DNA of 64,000 nt from Pseudoalteromonas sp. FUC4 (GTDB lineage: Bacteria; Pseudomonadota; Gammaproteobacteria; Enterobacterales; Alteromonadaceae): positions 27,205 to 91,204 of the forward strand of contig NZ_SEUI01000001.1 in the NCBI RefSeq assembly GCF_008370255.1, written 5' to 3'. Below are positions 17,165 to 26,644 of this stretch, piece by piece (within the stretch, counting starts at the first letter, position 1; each line of letters starts with the position of its first letter). Position numbers and translations under genes: made by a program. The notes under the pieces are model-generated. The model had not been told where the DNA came from and ran no database searches. It worked only from the letters and a program-made list of their open reading frames with translations.

Positions 17165-17905
17165 ATGACAAAGTGGCTGCTTATTATTTTTGCTATGGTG
17201 TTTGTACCAAATGTAAGTGCAGAAGGAATTGATGCGCTTACTATTACAACAAACGCTGATGGCACACAAGATTACTCAGTAACGTTGCAAGTTTTAGCAA
17301 TTATGACGGCGTTGAGCTTTATACCGGCTGCCATAATTATGATGACCTCTTTTACCCGTATAATTGTTGTGCTCGCCATTTTGCGCCAAGCAATAGGTTT
17401 GCAGCAAACACCGTCAAACCAAGTGTTATTAGGTATGTCGCTTTTTTTAAGTATTTTTATAATGTCGCCTATTTACCAGCAGGTAAATGAGCAAGCTATA
17501 GAGCCTTACTTAAATGAGCAGGTTACTTCAGTACAAGCTTTAGAGCTGGCTAAAGAGCCAATGAAAGCATTTATGCTTTCACAGGTGCGTTTAAAAGATT
17601 TAGAAACGTTCGCTAAAATCGCAGGTTACGATCAGCTCGATTCGCCACAAGATACGCCATTAATAGTGTTAATACCGGCCTTTGTAACTAGCGAACTGCA
17701 AACGGCATTTATAATCGGGTTTATGTTTTTTATCCCATTTTTAATTGTTGATTTAGTGGTCGCTTCGGTCTTAATGGCGATGGGTATGATGATGCTTTCC
17801 CCCATGATAGTGTCCTTGCCGTTTAAAATAATGCTATTTGTACTTGTTGATGGTTGGAGCTTAGTGATGGGGACTCTAGCTAAAAGCTTTGGTTTAGGGA
17901 CTTAG
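17165..17905 (+). CDS. fliP: Flagellar export gate protein FliP
   Basis: FliP is the main pore subunit of the FliPQR export gate. The 246 residues begin with a cleavable signal peptide (cut probably after VSA at residue 19), and show four membrane helices and the family block [26 protein letters not shown]. Near the C-terminus is the second conserved block [21 protein letters not shown]. fliQ follows after 40 bp. Confidence 0.96.
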   Translation: MTKWLLIIFAMVFVPNVSAEGIDALTITTNADGTQDYSVTLQVLAIMTALSFIPAAIIMMTSFTRIIVVLAILRQAIGLQQTPSNQVLLGMSLFLSIFIMSPIYQQVNEQAIEPYLNEQVTSVQALELAKEPMKAFMLSQVRLKDLETFAKIAGYDQLDSPQDTPLIVLIPAFVTSELQTAFIIGFMFFIPFLIVDLVVASVLMAMGMMMLSPMIVSLPFKIMLFVLVDGWSLVMGTLAKSFGLGT

Positions 17906-17945
17906 TATGCAATGCATCAATATGATTCAACAATAGGAGTACAAC

Positions 17946-18215
17946 ATGGAACCGGAAATTTTTGTTGATATTCTTAGTGACGCACTATTTTTAGTTATTA
18001 AATTGGTGTCTGCAATTGTAGTACCAGGCTTAATTATTGGCTTAGTGGTTGCGGTGTTTCAGGCTGCTACGTCAATCAATGAACAAACATTAAGTTTTTT
18101 ACCTCGTTTATTGATTACCATAAGTGCGCTTATTGTTGGTGGGCATTGGCTAACTCAAGAGCTAATGGACTTTTTTACTCGTCTAGTATTACTTATTCCT
18201 GAAATTGCAGGTTAA
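17946..18215 (+). CDS. fliQ: Flagellar export gate protein FliQ
   Basis: FliQ is the small two-helix gate subunit packed around FliP and FliR. The 89-residue product has two hydrophobic helices and the conserved segment GLVVAVFQAATSINEQTLSF. The start follows a GGAG site. fliR begins 2 bp after its stop. Confidence 0.96.
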   Translation: MEPEIFVDILSDALFLVIKLVSAIVVPGLIIGLVVAVFQAATSINEQTLSFLPRLLITISALIVGGHWLTQELMDFFTRLVLLIPEIAG

Positions 18216-18217
18216 AT

Positions 18218-18997
18218 GTGGAATACCCCTTTGCTGTCGTTATTCAATGGTTGAGCGATTTTTTGTTGCCGCTGGTACGCATTAGCTCAATGATTATGAT
18301 TATGGCAGGTTTAGGTGCTAAAAATGTGCCTACGCGAATAAAAATGGGTTTATCGGTTGTGGTAACCCTTGTTGTTGTGCCTGTTCTGCCGCCTGCTACC
18401 TTCACTAATTTGTTTTCGTTTGAGATGATTTTAGTTGTTATCCAACAAATGATGATTGGTGTTGCCATTGGGTTTGCATCTGTACTTTTATTAAATACCT
18501 TTGTGTTGGCAGGTCAAATACTCGCTATGCAAACCGGTTTAGGTTTTGCTTCGGTTATTGACCCCTCTAATGGTGCAAGTGTACCCGCCGTGGGTCAGTT
18601 TTTTCTTATTTTAGCGACTCTTTTATTTTTTGCTTTTAATGGTCATTTAATGATGATTCAAATGGTGGTGCATAGTTTCCAAGTGCTACCTATTGATGGC
18701 ACGTGGTGGTCTGTAGACCATTACTGGGACATAGTGACGTGGGGTGGCTGGATGTTTACTACAGCATTAGTACTCTCCCTTGCTCCGCTTACAGCTATGC
18801 TCGTGATTAATATGTCGTTTGGCATTATGACGCGCGCGGCACCGCAATTAAATATTTTCTCTATTGGTTTTCCGTTTACCTTAGTGGCTGGGCTTATTAT
18901 TATTTGGGCAACACTAGGTAACTTTGTTACTCAATTTGAGTTTCAGTGGTTAAAAATGGTTGAGCTTATGTGTACTTTAGTTGGTTGTTCACCTTAG
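18218..18997 (+). CDS. fliR: Flagellar export gate protein FliR
   Basis: FliR closes the FliP5-FliR1 pore helix. It begins with GTG 2 bp after fliQ. The 259 residues contain about six membrane segments and the conserved central block (GFASVIDPSNGASVPAVGQF). The late segment MLVINMSFGIMTRAAPQLNIF is the conserved loop of the family. flhB follows after 9 bp with an AGGAG ribosome site at the end of fliR. Confidence 0.95.
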   Translation: MEYPFAVVIQWLSDFLLPLVRISSMIMIMAGLGAKNVPTRIKMGLSVVVTLVVVPVLPPATFTNLFSFEMILVVIQQMMIGVAIGFASVLLLNTFVLAGQILAMQTGLGFASVIDPSNGASVPAVGQFFLILATLLFFAFNGHLMMIQMVVHSFQVLPIDGTWWSVDHYWDIVTWGGWMFTTALVLSLAPLTAMLVINMSFGIMTRAAPQLNIFSIGFPFTLVAGLIIIWATLGNFVTQFEFQWLKMVELMCTLVGCSP

Positions 18998-19006
18998 GAG
19001 AAAGGT

Positions 19007-20137
19007 ATGTCTGAAGACTCAGGACAAGAAAAAACAGAAGAACCCACATCCAAAAAGCTTGAAGAATCTAAAAAGAAAGGCCAAATTGCGCGCTCAAAAG
19101 AGCTAGGTACTATGTTTGTACTTATTTTTTCGGCTATATCGCTTTTAATGTATGGCCCCGAAATTGGTAAAGGTTTATACAACGTAATGGGCCGCACACT
19201 TAGCTTAAATCGTAACGAAGCCTTTGATACGACTAAAATGTTTGCTGTATGGGGAGAGGTTGCAGACGCGTTAATGTTTCCCATGGCTATGTTTGTGTTA
19301 ATTATAGTGTTAGCTGCATTTATTGGTAACACATTACTCGGTGGTTTTAACTTTAGCTGGGAGGCTGCTGCACCTAAAGCAAGTAAAATGTCACCAATGA
19401 AGGGCTTTAAGCGGATGTTTGGCCCGCAAGCGGCTATTGAGCTTGTAAAGTCACTTTTAAAATTTGGCTTGGTTGCAAGTTTTGCAGTATTTTTAATTAA
19501 TACTTATTTTGATGAAATACTGCATTTAAGTTTAGAAAGTGCACCGGGAAATATTATTCATGCCTTAGATATTTTAGGGTGGATGTTTTTAGGCCTTTCG
19601 TGCACTTTAATTGTTATTGCCGCCATTGATGCGCCATTTCAAAGTTACAACCATAACAAACAACTTAAAATGACAATGCAAGAAATCAAAGATGAGTATA
19701 AAAATTCCGAAGGTGACCCACAAATAAAAGCGCGTATTAGACAAACACAACGGCAAATGTCGCAAAACCGTATGATGCAAGATGTCCCAGATGCTGATGT
19801 TATCGTTACCAATCCAACCCATTACTCAGTAGCATTAAAATACGATACAGAGCGCGCAGGAGCGCCTATTGTAATTGCTAAAGGTATTGATGAAATGGCG
19901 ATGCAAATTCGTAAAGTAGCAATAGGTAACGAAGTACCTATTTTAGAATCCCCCATGTTGACCCGAGCGCTTTATCATACAGCTGAAGTAGGAGAGCAAA
20001 TACCTGATCAGCTATTTACCGCTGTAGCGCAAGTTTTAGCGTATGTATTTCAGCTTAAACGCTTTAATAAAGGGCGCGGAAAACGTCCAACTAAACTTAA
20101 TAATAAGCTCCCAATCCCTGACGACTATAAGTATTAA
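19007..20137 (+). CDS. flhB: Flagellar export switch protein FlhB
   Basis: FlhB is the export gate component whose autocleavage and response to FliK switch substrate class from rod/hook to filament. The 376 residues start with the charged EKTEEPTSKKLEESKKKGQIARSKE segment, split by lysines as in the family. Four membrane helices follow, then the cytoplasmic domain with the cleavage motif NPTH at 269-272. It is the last gene before the flhA promoter. A separate protein resembling only its C-terminal domain is encoded at 34.3-34.6 kb. Confidence 0.96.
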   Translation: MSEDSGQEKTEEPTSKKLEESKKKGQIARSKELGTMFVLIFSAISLLMYGPEIGKGLYNVMGRTLSLNRNEAFDTTKMFAVWGEVADALMFPMAMFVLIIVLAAFIGNTLLGGFNFSWEAAAPKASKMSPMKGFKRMFGPQAAIELVKSLLKFGLVASFAVFLINTYFDEILHLSLESAPGNIIHALDILGWMFLGLSCTLIVIAAIDAPFQSYNHNKQLKMTMQEIKDEYKNSEGDPQIKARIRQTQRQMSQNRMMQDVPDADVIVTNPTHYSVALKYDTERAGAPIVIAKGIDEMAMQIRKVAIGNEVPILESPMLTRALYHTAEVGEQIPDQLFTAVAQVLAYVFQLKRFNKGRGKRPTKLNNKLPIPDDYKY

Positions 20138-20154
20138 ACCGTTAACTGAGTAAC

Positions 20155-20171
20155 TTGGAATAGTTATTGCA
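20155..20171 (+). promoter_or_regulatory. Sigma-54 promoter of the flhA-flhF-flhG-fliA operon
   Basis: TTGGAATAGTTATTGCA has exact GG-N10-GC spacing and a consensus TTGCA -12 box. The predicted start near 20183 is about 27 nt before the flhA ATG at 20210. Confidence 0.82.
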
Positions 20172-20209
20172 AATTCTACGTAGTGTCAATTTTTTGAAAT
20201 TGTAGGATT

Positions 20210-22321
20210 ATGAGTTTTAAAGCGGTATTACAACAACTTAACAAAGATAAAAAAGACTATGCCAAAGGGGTAGGTACTCCTTTGCTGGTGCTTGCTGCCT
20301 TGGGAATGGTGATTTTACCGTTACCACCATTTTTACTCGATATCCTTTTCTCGTTTAATATTGCCCTCGCGTTAGTGGTTTTACTCGTGACTGTTTACAC
20401 GATGAAACCGGTTGAATTTGGTATATTCCCCTCAGTATTATTAATCGCTACGATTATGCGTTTAGCGCTTAACGTTGCCAGTACTCGTGTTGTATTACTT
20501 GAAGGTCATAATGGTGGTGATGCAGCTGGTAAAGTAATTGAAGCGTTTGGCTCCGTTGTTATTGGTGGTAACTATGCTGTTGGTTTGGTTGTATTTTTAA
20601 TCCTTATTATCATTAACTTTGTTGTAATTACTAAAGGTGCAGGGCGTATATCGGAGGTATCTGCGCGTTTCACCCTTGATGCAATGCCAGGTAAACAAAT
20701 GGCCATTGACGCCGATTTAAACGCTGGCTTTATTAGTGCTGAGCAAGCGCGTGACCGCCGCGAGGAAGTAACCCGTGAGGCTGATTTTTACGGCTCAATG
20801 GATGGTGCGAGTAAATTTGTGAAAGGCGATGCTATTGCAGGCATTGTTATATTAATCATCAATATTGTTGGTGGTTTGTTTGTAGGTATGATTCAGCACA
20901 ATATGAGCTTTGGCGATGCCATGGAAGTATATACATTACTTACCATTGGTGATGGCTTAGTTGCTCAACTTCCTTCTTTATTGCTTTCTATTGGTACTGC
21001 AATTGTTGTAACACGCCAAAATGAATCGCTCAATATGGGTGACCAATTCAAGAAACAACTTGGTAACGAAAAGTCACTCTTTATTGCTTCAGGTATTTTG
21101 ATCATCATGGGTATTGTGCCAGGTATGCCGCATTTAGCTTTTTTAAGTTTAGGAGCATTACTGGGTTATTTAGCTTACTACACACAGCAAAGTAAATTAA
21201 AAACCGCTGCCGCAGAAGCTGAAGAGGCCGCTAATGGTGGAAGTGCAGCTACGGGTGTTGCTAATAAACAAGAGCAAAAAGAACTTGGTTGGGATGATGT
21301 TCAACAGGTTGATGTAATTGGCTTAGAAGTCGGTTACAGATTAATTCCGTTGGTAGATCAATCACAAGGTGGTGAGCTACTTAATCGTATTAAAGGAGTA
21401 CGTAAAAAGCTTTCTCAAGAGCTTGGTTTTTTGGTGCCGCCTGTGCATATTCGCGATAATTTAGAGCTTGACCCTAATGCTTACAGAATAACGTTAATGG
21501 GTGTTTCAACCGGTGAGAGCGAGCTCAAACATGGCGACGAACTAGCGATTAATCCAGGGCAAGTATTTGGTCCAATTAAAGGCGTTGACACTAAAGACCC
21601 TGCGTTCGGCCTTGATGCAGTATGGATAAAACCCGATCAAAAAGATGAAGCGCAATCACTCGGTTATACCGTAGTTGATTCTGCCACTGTTGTTGCAACC
21701 CATATTAGCCAGTTATTAACCAACAGTGCAGCGTTATTACTAGGGCATGAGGAAGTTCAAAACTTGCTTGATATGCTTGCTAAAAGTCACCCTCGTTTAG
21801 TCGAGGGACTCGTACCCGATGTATTACCATTAACTGCAATTGTAAAAGTACTACAAAATTTATTAAATGAAGGGGTGGCTATTCGCGACATGCGCTCAAT
21901 TGTTCAAACCCTTGTTGAATATGGTCCGCGCAGCCAAGACCCTGATGTATTAACCGCTGCAGTGCGTATTTCTCTGCGTAGATTAATTGTTCAAGATGCG
22001 GTGGGTATGTCATCAGAAATCCCCGTCATAACCTTGGCGCCTGAGTTGGAACAGATGTTGCATCAGTCATTACAAAATGCAGGCGATGAAGGTGCCGGTA
22101 TTGAGCCAGGACTTGCAGAGCGACTTCAAGTGTCATTAACACAAGCGCATCAAAATCAAGAAATGGCCGGGGAACCTTCTATATTGCTAACGTCAGGAAT
22201 GTTACGCACTGTGTTATCTCGTTTTGTTAAGTACACCATTCCAGGATTGAGAGTGATGTCTTATCAAGAGGTACCAGATGAAAGACAGATCAAGATTGTA
22301 AGCTCGGTAGGCCAACAATAA
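20210..22321 (+). CDS. flhA: Flagellar export gate protein FlhA
   Basis: FlhA forms the nonameric ring of the export gate that receives chaperone-substrate complexes and uses the proton gradient. The 703 residues comprise eight membrane helices in the first ~330 residues and a large cytoplasmic domain. The conserved FHIPEP-type loop is represented by SARFTLDAMPGKQMAIDADLN around residues 155-175. The C-terminal region includes VEYGPRSQDPDVLTAAVRISL, the chaperone-docking part. It heads a transcription unit with its own sigma-54 element and is followed by flhF. Confidence 0.97.
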   Translation: MSFKAVLQQLNKDKKDYAKGVGTPLLVLAALGMVILPLPPFLLDILFSFNIALALVVLLVTVYTMKPVEFGIFPSVLLIATIMRLALNVASTRVVLLEGHNGGDAAGKVIEAFGSVVIGGNYAVGLVVFLILIIINFVVITKGAGRISEVSARFTLDAMPGKQMAIDADLNAGFISAEQARDRREEVTREADFYGSMDGASKFVKGDAIAGIVILIINIVGGLFVGMIQHNMSFGDAMEVYTLLTIGDGLVAQLPSLLLSIGTAIVVTRQNESLNMGDQFKKQLGNEKSLFIASGILIIMGIVPGMPHLAFLSLGALLGYLAYYTQQSKLKTAAAEAEEAANGGSAATGVANKQEQKELGWDDVQQVDVIGLEVGYRLIPLVDQSQGGELLNRIKGVRKKLSQELGFLVPPVHIRDNLELDPNAYRITLMGVSTGESELKHGDELAINPGQVFGPIKGVDTKDPAFGLDAVWIKPDQKDEAQSLGYTVVDSATVVATHISQLLTNSAALLLGHEEVQNLLDMLAKSHPRLVEGLVPDVLPLTAIVKVLQNLLNEGVAIRDMRSIVQTLVEYGPRSQDPDVLTAAVRISLRRLIVQDAVGMSSEIPVITLAPELEQMLHQSLQNAGDEGAGIEPGLAERLQVSLTQAHQNQEMAGEPSILLTSGMLRTVLSRFVKYTIPGLRVMSYQEVPDERQIKIVSSVGQQ

Positions 22322-22342
22322 GATTTTAACAGGGGTTAAACC

Positions 22343-23824
22343 ATGAAGATTAAACGTTTTTTTGCTAAAGATATGCGCACAGCACTTAAAGAAGTTAAAG
22401 ATGAGTTAGGTGTTGATGCGGTTATTATGTCAAATAAAAAGCTAGCTAACGGTGTAGAAATTGTAGCGGCAGTTGATTATGACAAAGCAACCCCTAAAGT
22501 AGCAGTGCAACCACAACGTACTGCTGAGCCTCGTGCTCAAGCGCCACAGCAAAGCATGCATAATTTTATAAAACCAGAGCCTCAGCGTGCCAAACCTGAG
22601 CCTCAAGCAAAAGTGGCTGACAGCTTACAAGCATTATTAGAGCGTCAATCACCGCGTCCACGTTCTCCTGAACTAGCATCTATGTTTTCACAATCGGGTA
22701 TTGATACTACTGATAACTATCAAGAACCTGCTGCGCAGCCACGTACTAAAAATATGTTTGCACGTGATGATGAAGCCCAGACACGTCCACAAACTCAAGC
22801 CGATAGCTTAGGTTTTGATGATTTAGACCGTGACTTTGATGATTTAGATAGCCCGGTAACTACTCGCCCACAAAATAAAAATAATGAAAGCGAAGAAATG
22901 ACAACAATGCGTGAAGAAATGAACGCAATTCGTCAATTATTAGAACATCAAGTATCGGGTTTAATGCAGCAAGACATGGCACGTCGCGACCCAACTCGTG
23001 CTTGTATGGTTGACCGTTTGGTTGGCATGGGTATTGATAAAGAAGTCGCGCAGCAAATGGCATGTTTTGTACCTGACGATGTATCTCGTCAACAAGGTTG
23101 GAAAGCATTGCTAACAATGGTTGAGGATCAAATGCAAACAACCAATAACGAAATACTTCGCCAAGGTGGTGTATATGCGTTAGTGGGTCCAACAGGTGTG
23201 GGCAAAACCACGACAGTTGCTAAGCTTGCAGCGTTAGGTGCACAAAAGTATGGCGCTGATAAAGTGGCCTTAATAACCACGGATACATACAGAATTGGTG
23301 CTTATGAGCAGCTTGCAACTTACGGCCGTATTATTGGTTGTGGTGTTAAACAAGTTAAAGATGCTAATGAGTTAGCTGAAGTTTTATATCATTTACGAAA
23401 TAAACGTCTAGTGTTAATTGATACGGCAGGTATGAGCCAACGAGATTTACGCTTAACTGAGCAGTTAAATACATTGATGCGCAACCAGCGTGTGGACATT
23501 CGCAACTACCTGGTACTCAGTGCCACAGCGCAAATGAATGTATTACAAGAAACTGTACGCCACTTTAAAAAAGTACATTTAAGTGGTTGTATTTTCACCA
23601 AGTTAGATGAATCATTAAGTTTGGGTGAGATTATTAGTATTGCCATTCAAAATCGCCTTCCAATAGGGTATCTTACTAACGGACAACGAGTACCAGAAGA
23701 TATTCGTGTTGCAAATGCTGAAAAACTAGTAAAAAAGGCTGAGCAATTATATTTAAAAAGAACAAAAGCACAACATTCAAGGCATCAAGCAGTGGCGCCA
23801 AGTACAGTAGGGATGTATGATTAA
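22343..23824 (+). CDS. flhF: Polar flagellum placement GTPase FlhF
   Basis: FlhF is an SRP-type GTPase that marks the pole for flagellum assembly. The 493 residues have an N-terminal B domain (MKIKRFFAKDMRTALKEVK), a long proline/glutamine/arginine-rich linker (about 50-190), and an NG domain. The NG domain carries P-loop GPTGVGKTTT at about 282-291, DTAGM and TKLDES motifs. The neighbouring flhG overlaps its end by 8 nt, so the positive and negative number regulators are made together. Confidence 0.95.
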   Translation: MKIKRFFAKDMRTALKEVKDELGVDAVIMSNKKLANGVEIVAAVDYDKATPKVAVQPQRTAEPRAQAPQQSMHNFIKPEPQRAKPEPQAKVADSLQALLERQSPRPRSPELASMFSQSGIDTTDNYQEPAAQPRTKNMFARDDEAQTRPQTQADSLGFDDLDRDFDDLDSPVTTRPQNKNNESEEMTTMREEMNAIRQLLEHQVSGLMQQDMARRDPTRACMVDRLVGMGIDKEVAQQMACFVPDDVSRQQGWKALLTMVEDQMQTTNNEILRQGGVYALVGPTGVGKTTTVAKLAALGAQKYGADKVALITTDTYRIGAYEQLATYGRIIGCGVKQVKDANELAEVLYHLRNKRLVLIDTAGMSQRDLRLTEQLNTLMRNQRVDIRNYLVLSATAQMNVLQETVRHFKKVHLSGCIFTKLDESLSLGEIISIAIQNRLPIGYLTNGQRVPEDIRVANAEKLVKKAEQLYLKRTKAQHSRHQAVAPSTVGMYD

Positions 23825-24677
23825 CACAGTATTAGATCAAGCAAGCGGCCTGCGCAAAATGAGTCAAAACAATAACAACGGCGTTAAAGTTATCGCTGTA
23901 ACCGGTGGTAAAGGTGGGGTGGGGAAAACAAATGTTTCTCTAAATACCGCTATTGCACTAGGGCAGCAAGGTAATAGAGTACTAGTACTGGATGCTGACT
24001 TAGGTTTAGCTAATTGTGATGTGATGCTTGGTTTACGTGTAGAGCGTAATTTGTCACATGTTTTGTCTGGTGAATGTGAGCTTGACGAAATTTTAGTTGA
24101 AGGTCCTGCTGGTATTAAAATTGTACCCGCTACATCGGGTTCGCAAAGTATGGTTGAGTTATCACCATCGGAGCATGCTGGACTAATTCGTGCGTTTAGC
24201 GAATTGAATACCGAATTTGATATTTTAATTGTAGATACGGCCGCTGGTATTTCAGACATGGTGCTGAGCTTTTCTCGAGCAGCACAAGATGTAATGGTTG
24301 TAGTGTGCGATGAACCAACATCAATCACGGATGCTTACGCACTTATTAAAGTATTAAGCCGTGAGCATGGCGTTTATAAATTTAAAATTGTTGCCAATAT
24401 GGTCCGCAGTATGCGTGAAGGCACTGAATTATTTGCAAAGCTATCTAAGGTTACCGATCGCTTTTTAGATGTGTCAATGGAGCTAGTAGCAACGGTTCCT
24501 TATGACGAAAATATGCGCAAAGCAACGCGTCGTCAAAAAGTAATAGTAGAGCTATTTCCTAATTCGCCAGCCGCTCTTGCGTTTAAAACGCTGGCAACAA
24601 AAGCAGTTAAATGGCCAATACCAAACCAACCATCTGGGCATTTAGAGTTTTTCATTGAGAAACTAGTAAACGGCTAA
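23817..24677 (+). CDS. flhG: Flagellar number regulator FlhG (FleN, MinD-like ATPase)
   Basis: FlhG restrains flagellar number by antagonising FlhF and, as FleN, the FlrA/FleQ activator. The 286 residues begin with the DQASGLRKM motif (the FlhF-activating N-terminal segment). A deviant Walker A GGKGGVGKTN follows at about 29-38, then the MinD signature LVLDADLGLANCDVMLG and an amphipathic C-terminal helix for membrane attachment. It overlaps flhF by 8 nt and precedes fliA by 2 bp. Confidence 0.95.
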   Translation: MINTVLDQASGLRKMSQNNNNGVKVIAVTGGKGGVGKTNVSLNTAIALGQQGNRVLVLDADLGLANCDVMLGLRVERNLSHVLSGECELDEILVEGPAGIKIVPATSGSQSMVELSPSEHAGLIRAFSELNTEFDILIVDTAAGISDMVLSFSRAAQDVMVVVCDEPTSITDAYALIKVLSREHGVYKFKIVANMVRSMREGTELFAKLSKVTDRFLDVSMELVATVPYDENMRKATRRQKVIVELFPNSPAALAFKTLATKAVKWPIPNQPSGHLEFFIEKLVNG

Positions 24678-24679
24678 TT

Positions 24680-25414
24680 ATGACAATATTGGTGAATAGA
24701 GCTATGGGATATCAATCAACACAAAACTTAAATGTGATTGTTGAGAAGCATGCATCACTTGTCAAAAAAGTGGCATGCCATCTAATTGCTCGATTACCAC
24801 CTAGCGTTCAGCTTGATGATTTAATTCAATCAGGAATGATAGGCTTAATAGAAGCTTCAAAAAACTTTGATGCAACAAAAGGCGCAAGCTTCGAAACTTT
24901 TGCTGGCATTCGTATTCGCGGTGCTATGCTTGATGAAATGCGCCGTGGTGATTGGGCTCCTCGTTCAGTACACCGTAAAAGTCGGCAAGTTGCAGAAGCA
25001 ATTACTGGGCTCGAAAGTAGTCTTAATCGCGAACCAACAGATACAGAAGTTGCTGAAAAACTTGAAATTTCACTCAATGAGTACCATCATATTTTAAATG
25101 ATGTGAATGCAAGTAAAATACTAGGTATTGAAGACCTTGGTGTTGATGAGGATGTTATTACTCCCGTAGGCCAAGATTTAGCGCAAGATAAGCCTTTCAA
25201 TAATGTTAAAAATGATCGGTTTAATGAGTCTTTGCTAAGTGCAATTAAATCATTACCAGAGCGTGATGCAATGGTGCTTTCTTTGTACTATAACGATGAA
25301 ATGAATTTAAAAGAAATAGGACATATACTCGATGTAAGTGAATCGCGTGTAAGTCAGATACATGGTCAGGCGATGATTAAGCTCAAAGCTAAAATCAATG
25401 ACTGGATAAATTAG
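24680..25414 (+). CDS. fliA: Flagellar sigma factor FliA (sigma-28)
   Basis: FliA directs RNA polymerase to late genes such as flagellins and chemoreceptors and is held back by FlgM. The 244 residues show region 2 (LIQSGMIGLIEASKNFD, and FETFAGIRIRGAMLDEMRRGDW), region 3, and a C-terminal region 4 (LPERDAMVLSLYYNDEMNLKEIG with a helix-turn-helix ending in ESRVSQIHGQAMIKL). It lies 2 bp behind flhG. I found no clear sigma-28 promoter inside this window, so its targets are mostly elsewhere. Confidence 0.95.
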   Translation: MTILVNRAMGYQSTQNLNVIVEKHASLVKKVACHLIARLPPSVQLDDLIQSGMIGLIEASKNFDATKGASFETFAGIRIRGAMLDEMRRGDWAPRSVHRKSRQVAEAITGLESSLNREPTDTEVAEKLEISLNEYHHILNDVNASKILGIEDLGVDEDVITPVGQDLAQDKPFNNVKNDRFNESLLSAIKSLPERDAMVLSLYYNDEMNLKEIGHILDVSESRVSQIHGQAMIKLKAKINDWIN

Positions 25415-25454
25415 TAGTAAGTAAACAAAGGTTAATACCTCACTGGGGGATGTT

Positions 25455-25838
25455 TTGGATAAAAACATGAAAATTCTTGTAGTTGATGATTTTTCAACGA
25501 TGAGACGCATTATAAAAAACCTGTTACGTGATTTAGGTTTCACTAACGTTCAAGAAGCTGATGACGGCTCTACGGCTTTGCCTATGCTACAAAATCAAGT
25601 GTTTGATTTTGTAGTTACGGATTGGAATATGCCTGGAATGCAAGGTATTGACCTTTTAAGGGCAATTCGTGCAGATGATAAGTTAAAACATATCCCTGTA
25701 TTAATGGTAACGGCAGAAGCTAAAAAAGAACAAATAATAGCTGCAGCGCAAGCTGGTGTTAATGGTTATATTGTTAAGCCTTTTACGGCTGGAACATTAA
25801 AAACTAAGTTAGAAAAAGTATTTGAACGCTTAGGCTAA
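25455..25838 (+). CDS. cheY: Chemotaxis response regulator CheY
   Basis: CheY carries phosphate from CheA to the FliM switch. The 127-residue receiver has the acid pocket D11/D12, phospho-acceptor D56 in VVTDWNMPG, the conserved T near 86 in VLMVTAEA and the lysine in GYIVKPF. I use the TTG at 25455, which follows GGGGGA closely; the ATG at 25467 would drop four residues and lies far from that site. It heads the chemotaxis block. Confidence 0.95.
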   Translation: MDKNMKILVVDDFSTMRRIIKNLLRDLGFTNVQEADDGSTALPMLQNQVFDFVVTDWNMPGMQGIDLLRAIRADDKLKHIPVLMVTAEAKKEQIIAAAQAGVNGYIVKPFTAGTLKTKLEKVFERLG

Positions 25839-25855
25839 TGATGGGGGAGAGGCTT

Positions 25856-26629
25856 ATGCCAGCACCAGCTGCACCTCAAATAACGTTAGAACAAGCTCGT
25901 CAGCTCGTTGTTTTTTTAGAAAATGATGAGCAAGATAAAGCAAATCAGTTGATTTTAGAGACTGCCTCGCAAGAGCAGTCTGAATTATTTGCTGAAGTTG
26001 GAAAGTTGACCCGTCAATTGCACGAAGCCCTTAAAAGTTTTGATCTTGATACTCGTTTAACTGATTTAACAACCGATGCTATTCCAGATGCTAAAAAGCG
26101 GCTTAATTATGTTATAGAAATGACAGAAAGCGCGGCTAATAAAACAATGGATGCAGTGGAAGCGAGTCTTCCTATAGCCCAGCAATTAGCAGATGAAATA
26201 TCTCATATCAAACCGACATGGGATCGTTTAATGAGCCGCGAAATTGAGTTGGGTGAGTTTAAACAACTTTGTCACAGTATCGATAAATTTATGAATAACT
26301 CTCATCATAAAACAGATGAGCTTCAAAGCTTAATGACAAATGTACTAATGGCTCAAGACTATCAAGACTTAACAGGCCAAGTTATTCGCCGTGTTATAGA
26401 ACTTGTTAGGGAAGTAGAAGAAAGCCTACTTCATCTTTTAACAGCGTTTGCTGAACAAGATGATAGTGACAGCACAGTGAATAAAGTAGAACAACAAAAA
26501 ATAAAAGAACCAGTTGCCACACAAACTTTAGCAGGTCCTGAAGGCCCTATTATTGATAAAGAATCGCGTAACGATGTTGTATCTGATCAAGATGAAGTCG
26601 ATGATCTTTTATCAAGTTTGGGCTTCTAA
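25856..26629 (+). CDS. cheZ: CheY-P phosphatase CheZ
   Basis: CheZ dephosphorylates CheY to end the signal. I choose the ATG at 25856, preceded by GGGGGAGAGG at the right distance, over the ATG at 25838 that overlaps the cheY stop. The 257-residue product is a long helical hairpin with the active-site segment QDYQDLTGQVIRRV and the C-terminal CheY-docking peptide DEVDDLLSSLGF, both family hallmarks. It lies between cheY and cheA. Confidence 0.94.
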   Translation: MPAPAAPQITLEQARQLVVFLENDEQDKANQLILETASQEQSELFAEVGKLTRQLHEALKSFDLDTRLTDLTTDAIPDAKKRLNYVIEMTESAANKTMDAVEASLPIAQQLADEISHIKPTWDRLMSREIELGEFKQLCHSIDKFMNNSHHKTDELQSLMTNVLMAQDYQDLTGQVIRRVIELVREVEESLLHLLTAFAEQDDSDSTVNKVEQQKIKEPVATQTLAGPEGPIIDKESRNDVVSDQDEVDDLLSSLGF

Positions 26630-26644
26630 GAGGAGAGTAACTGC

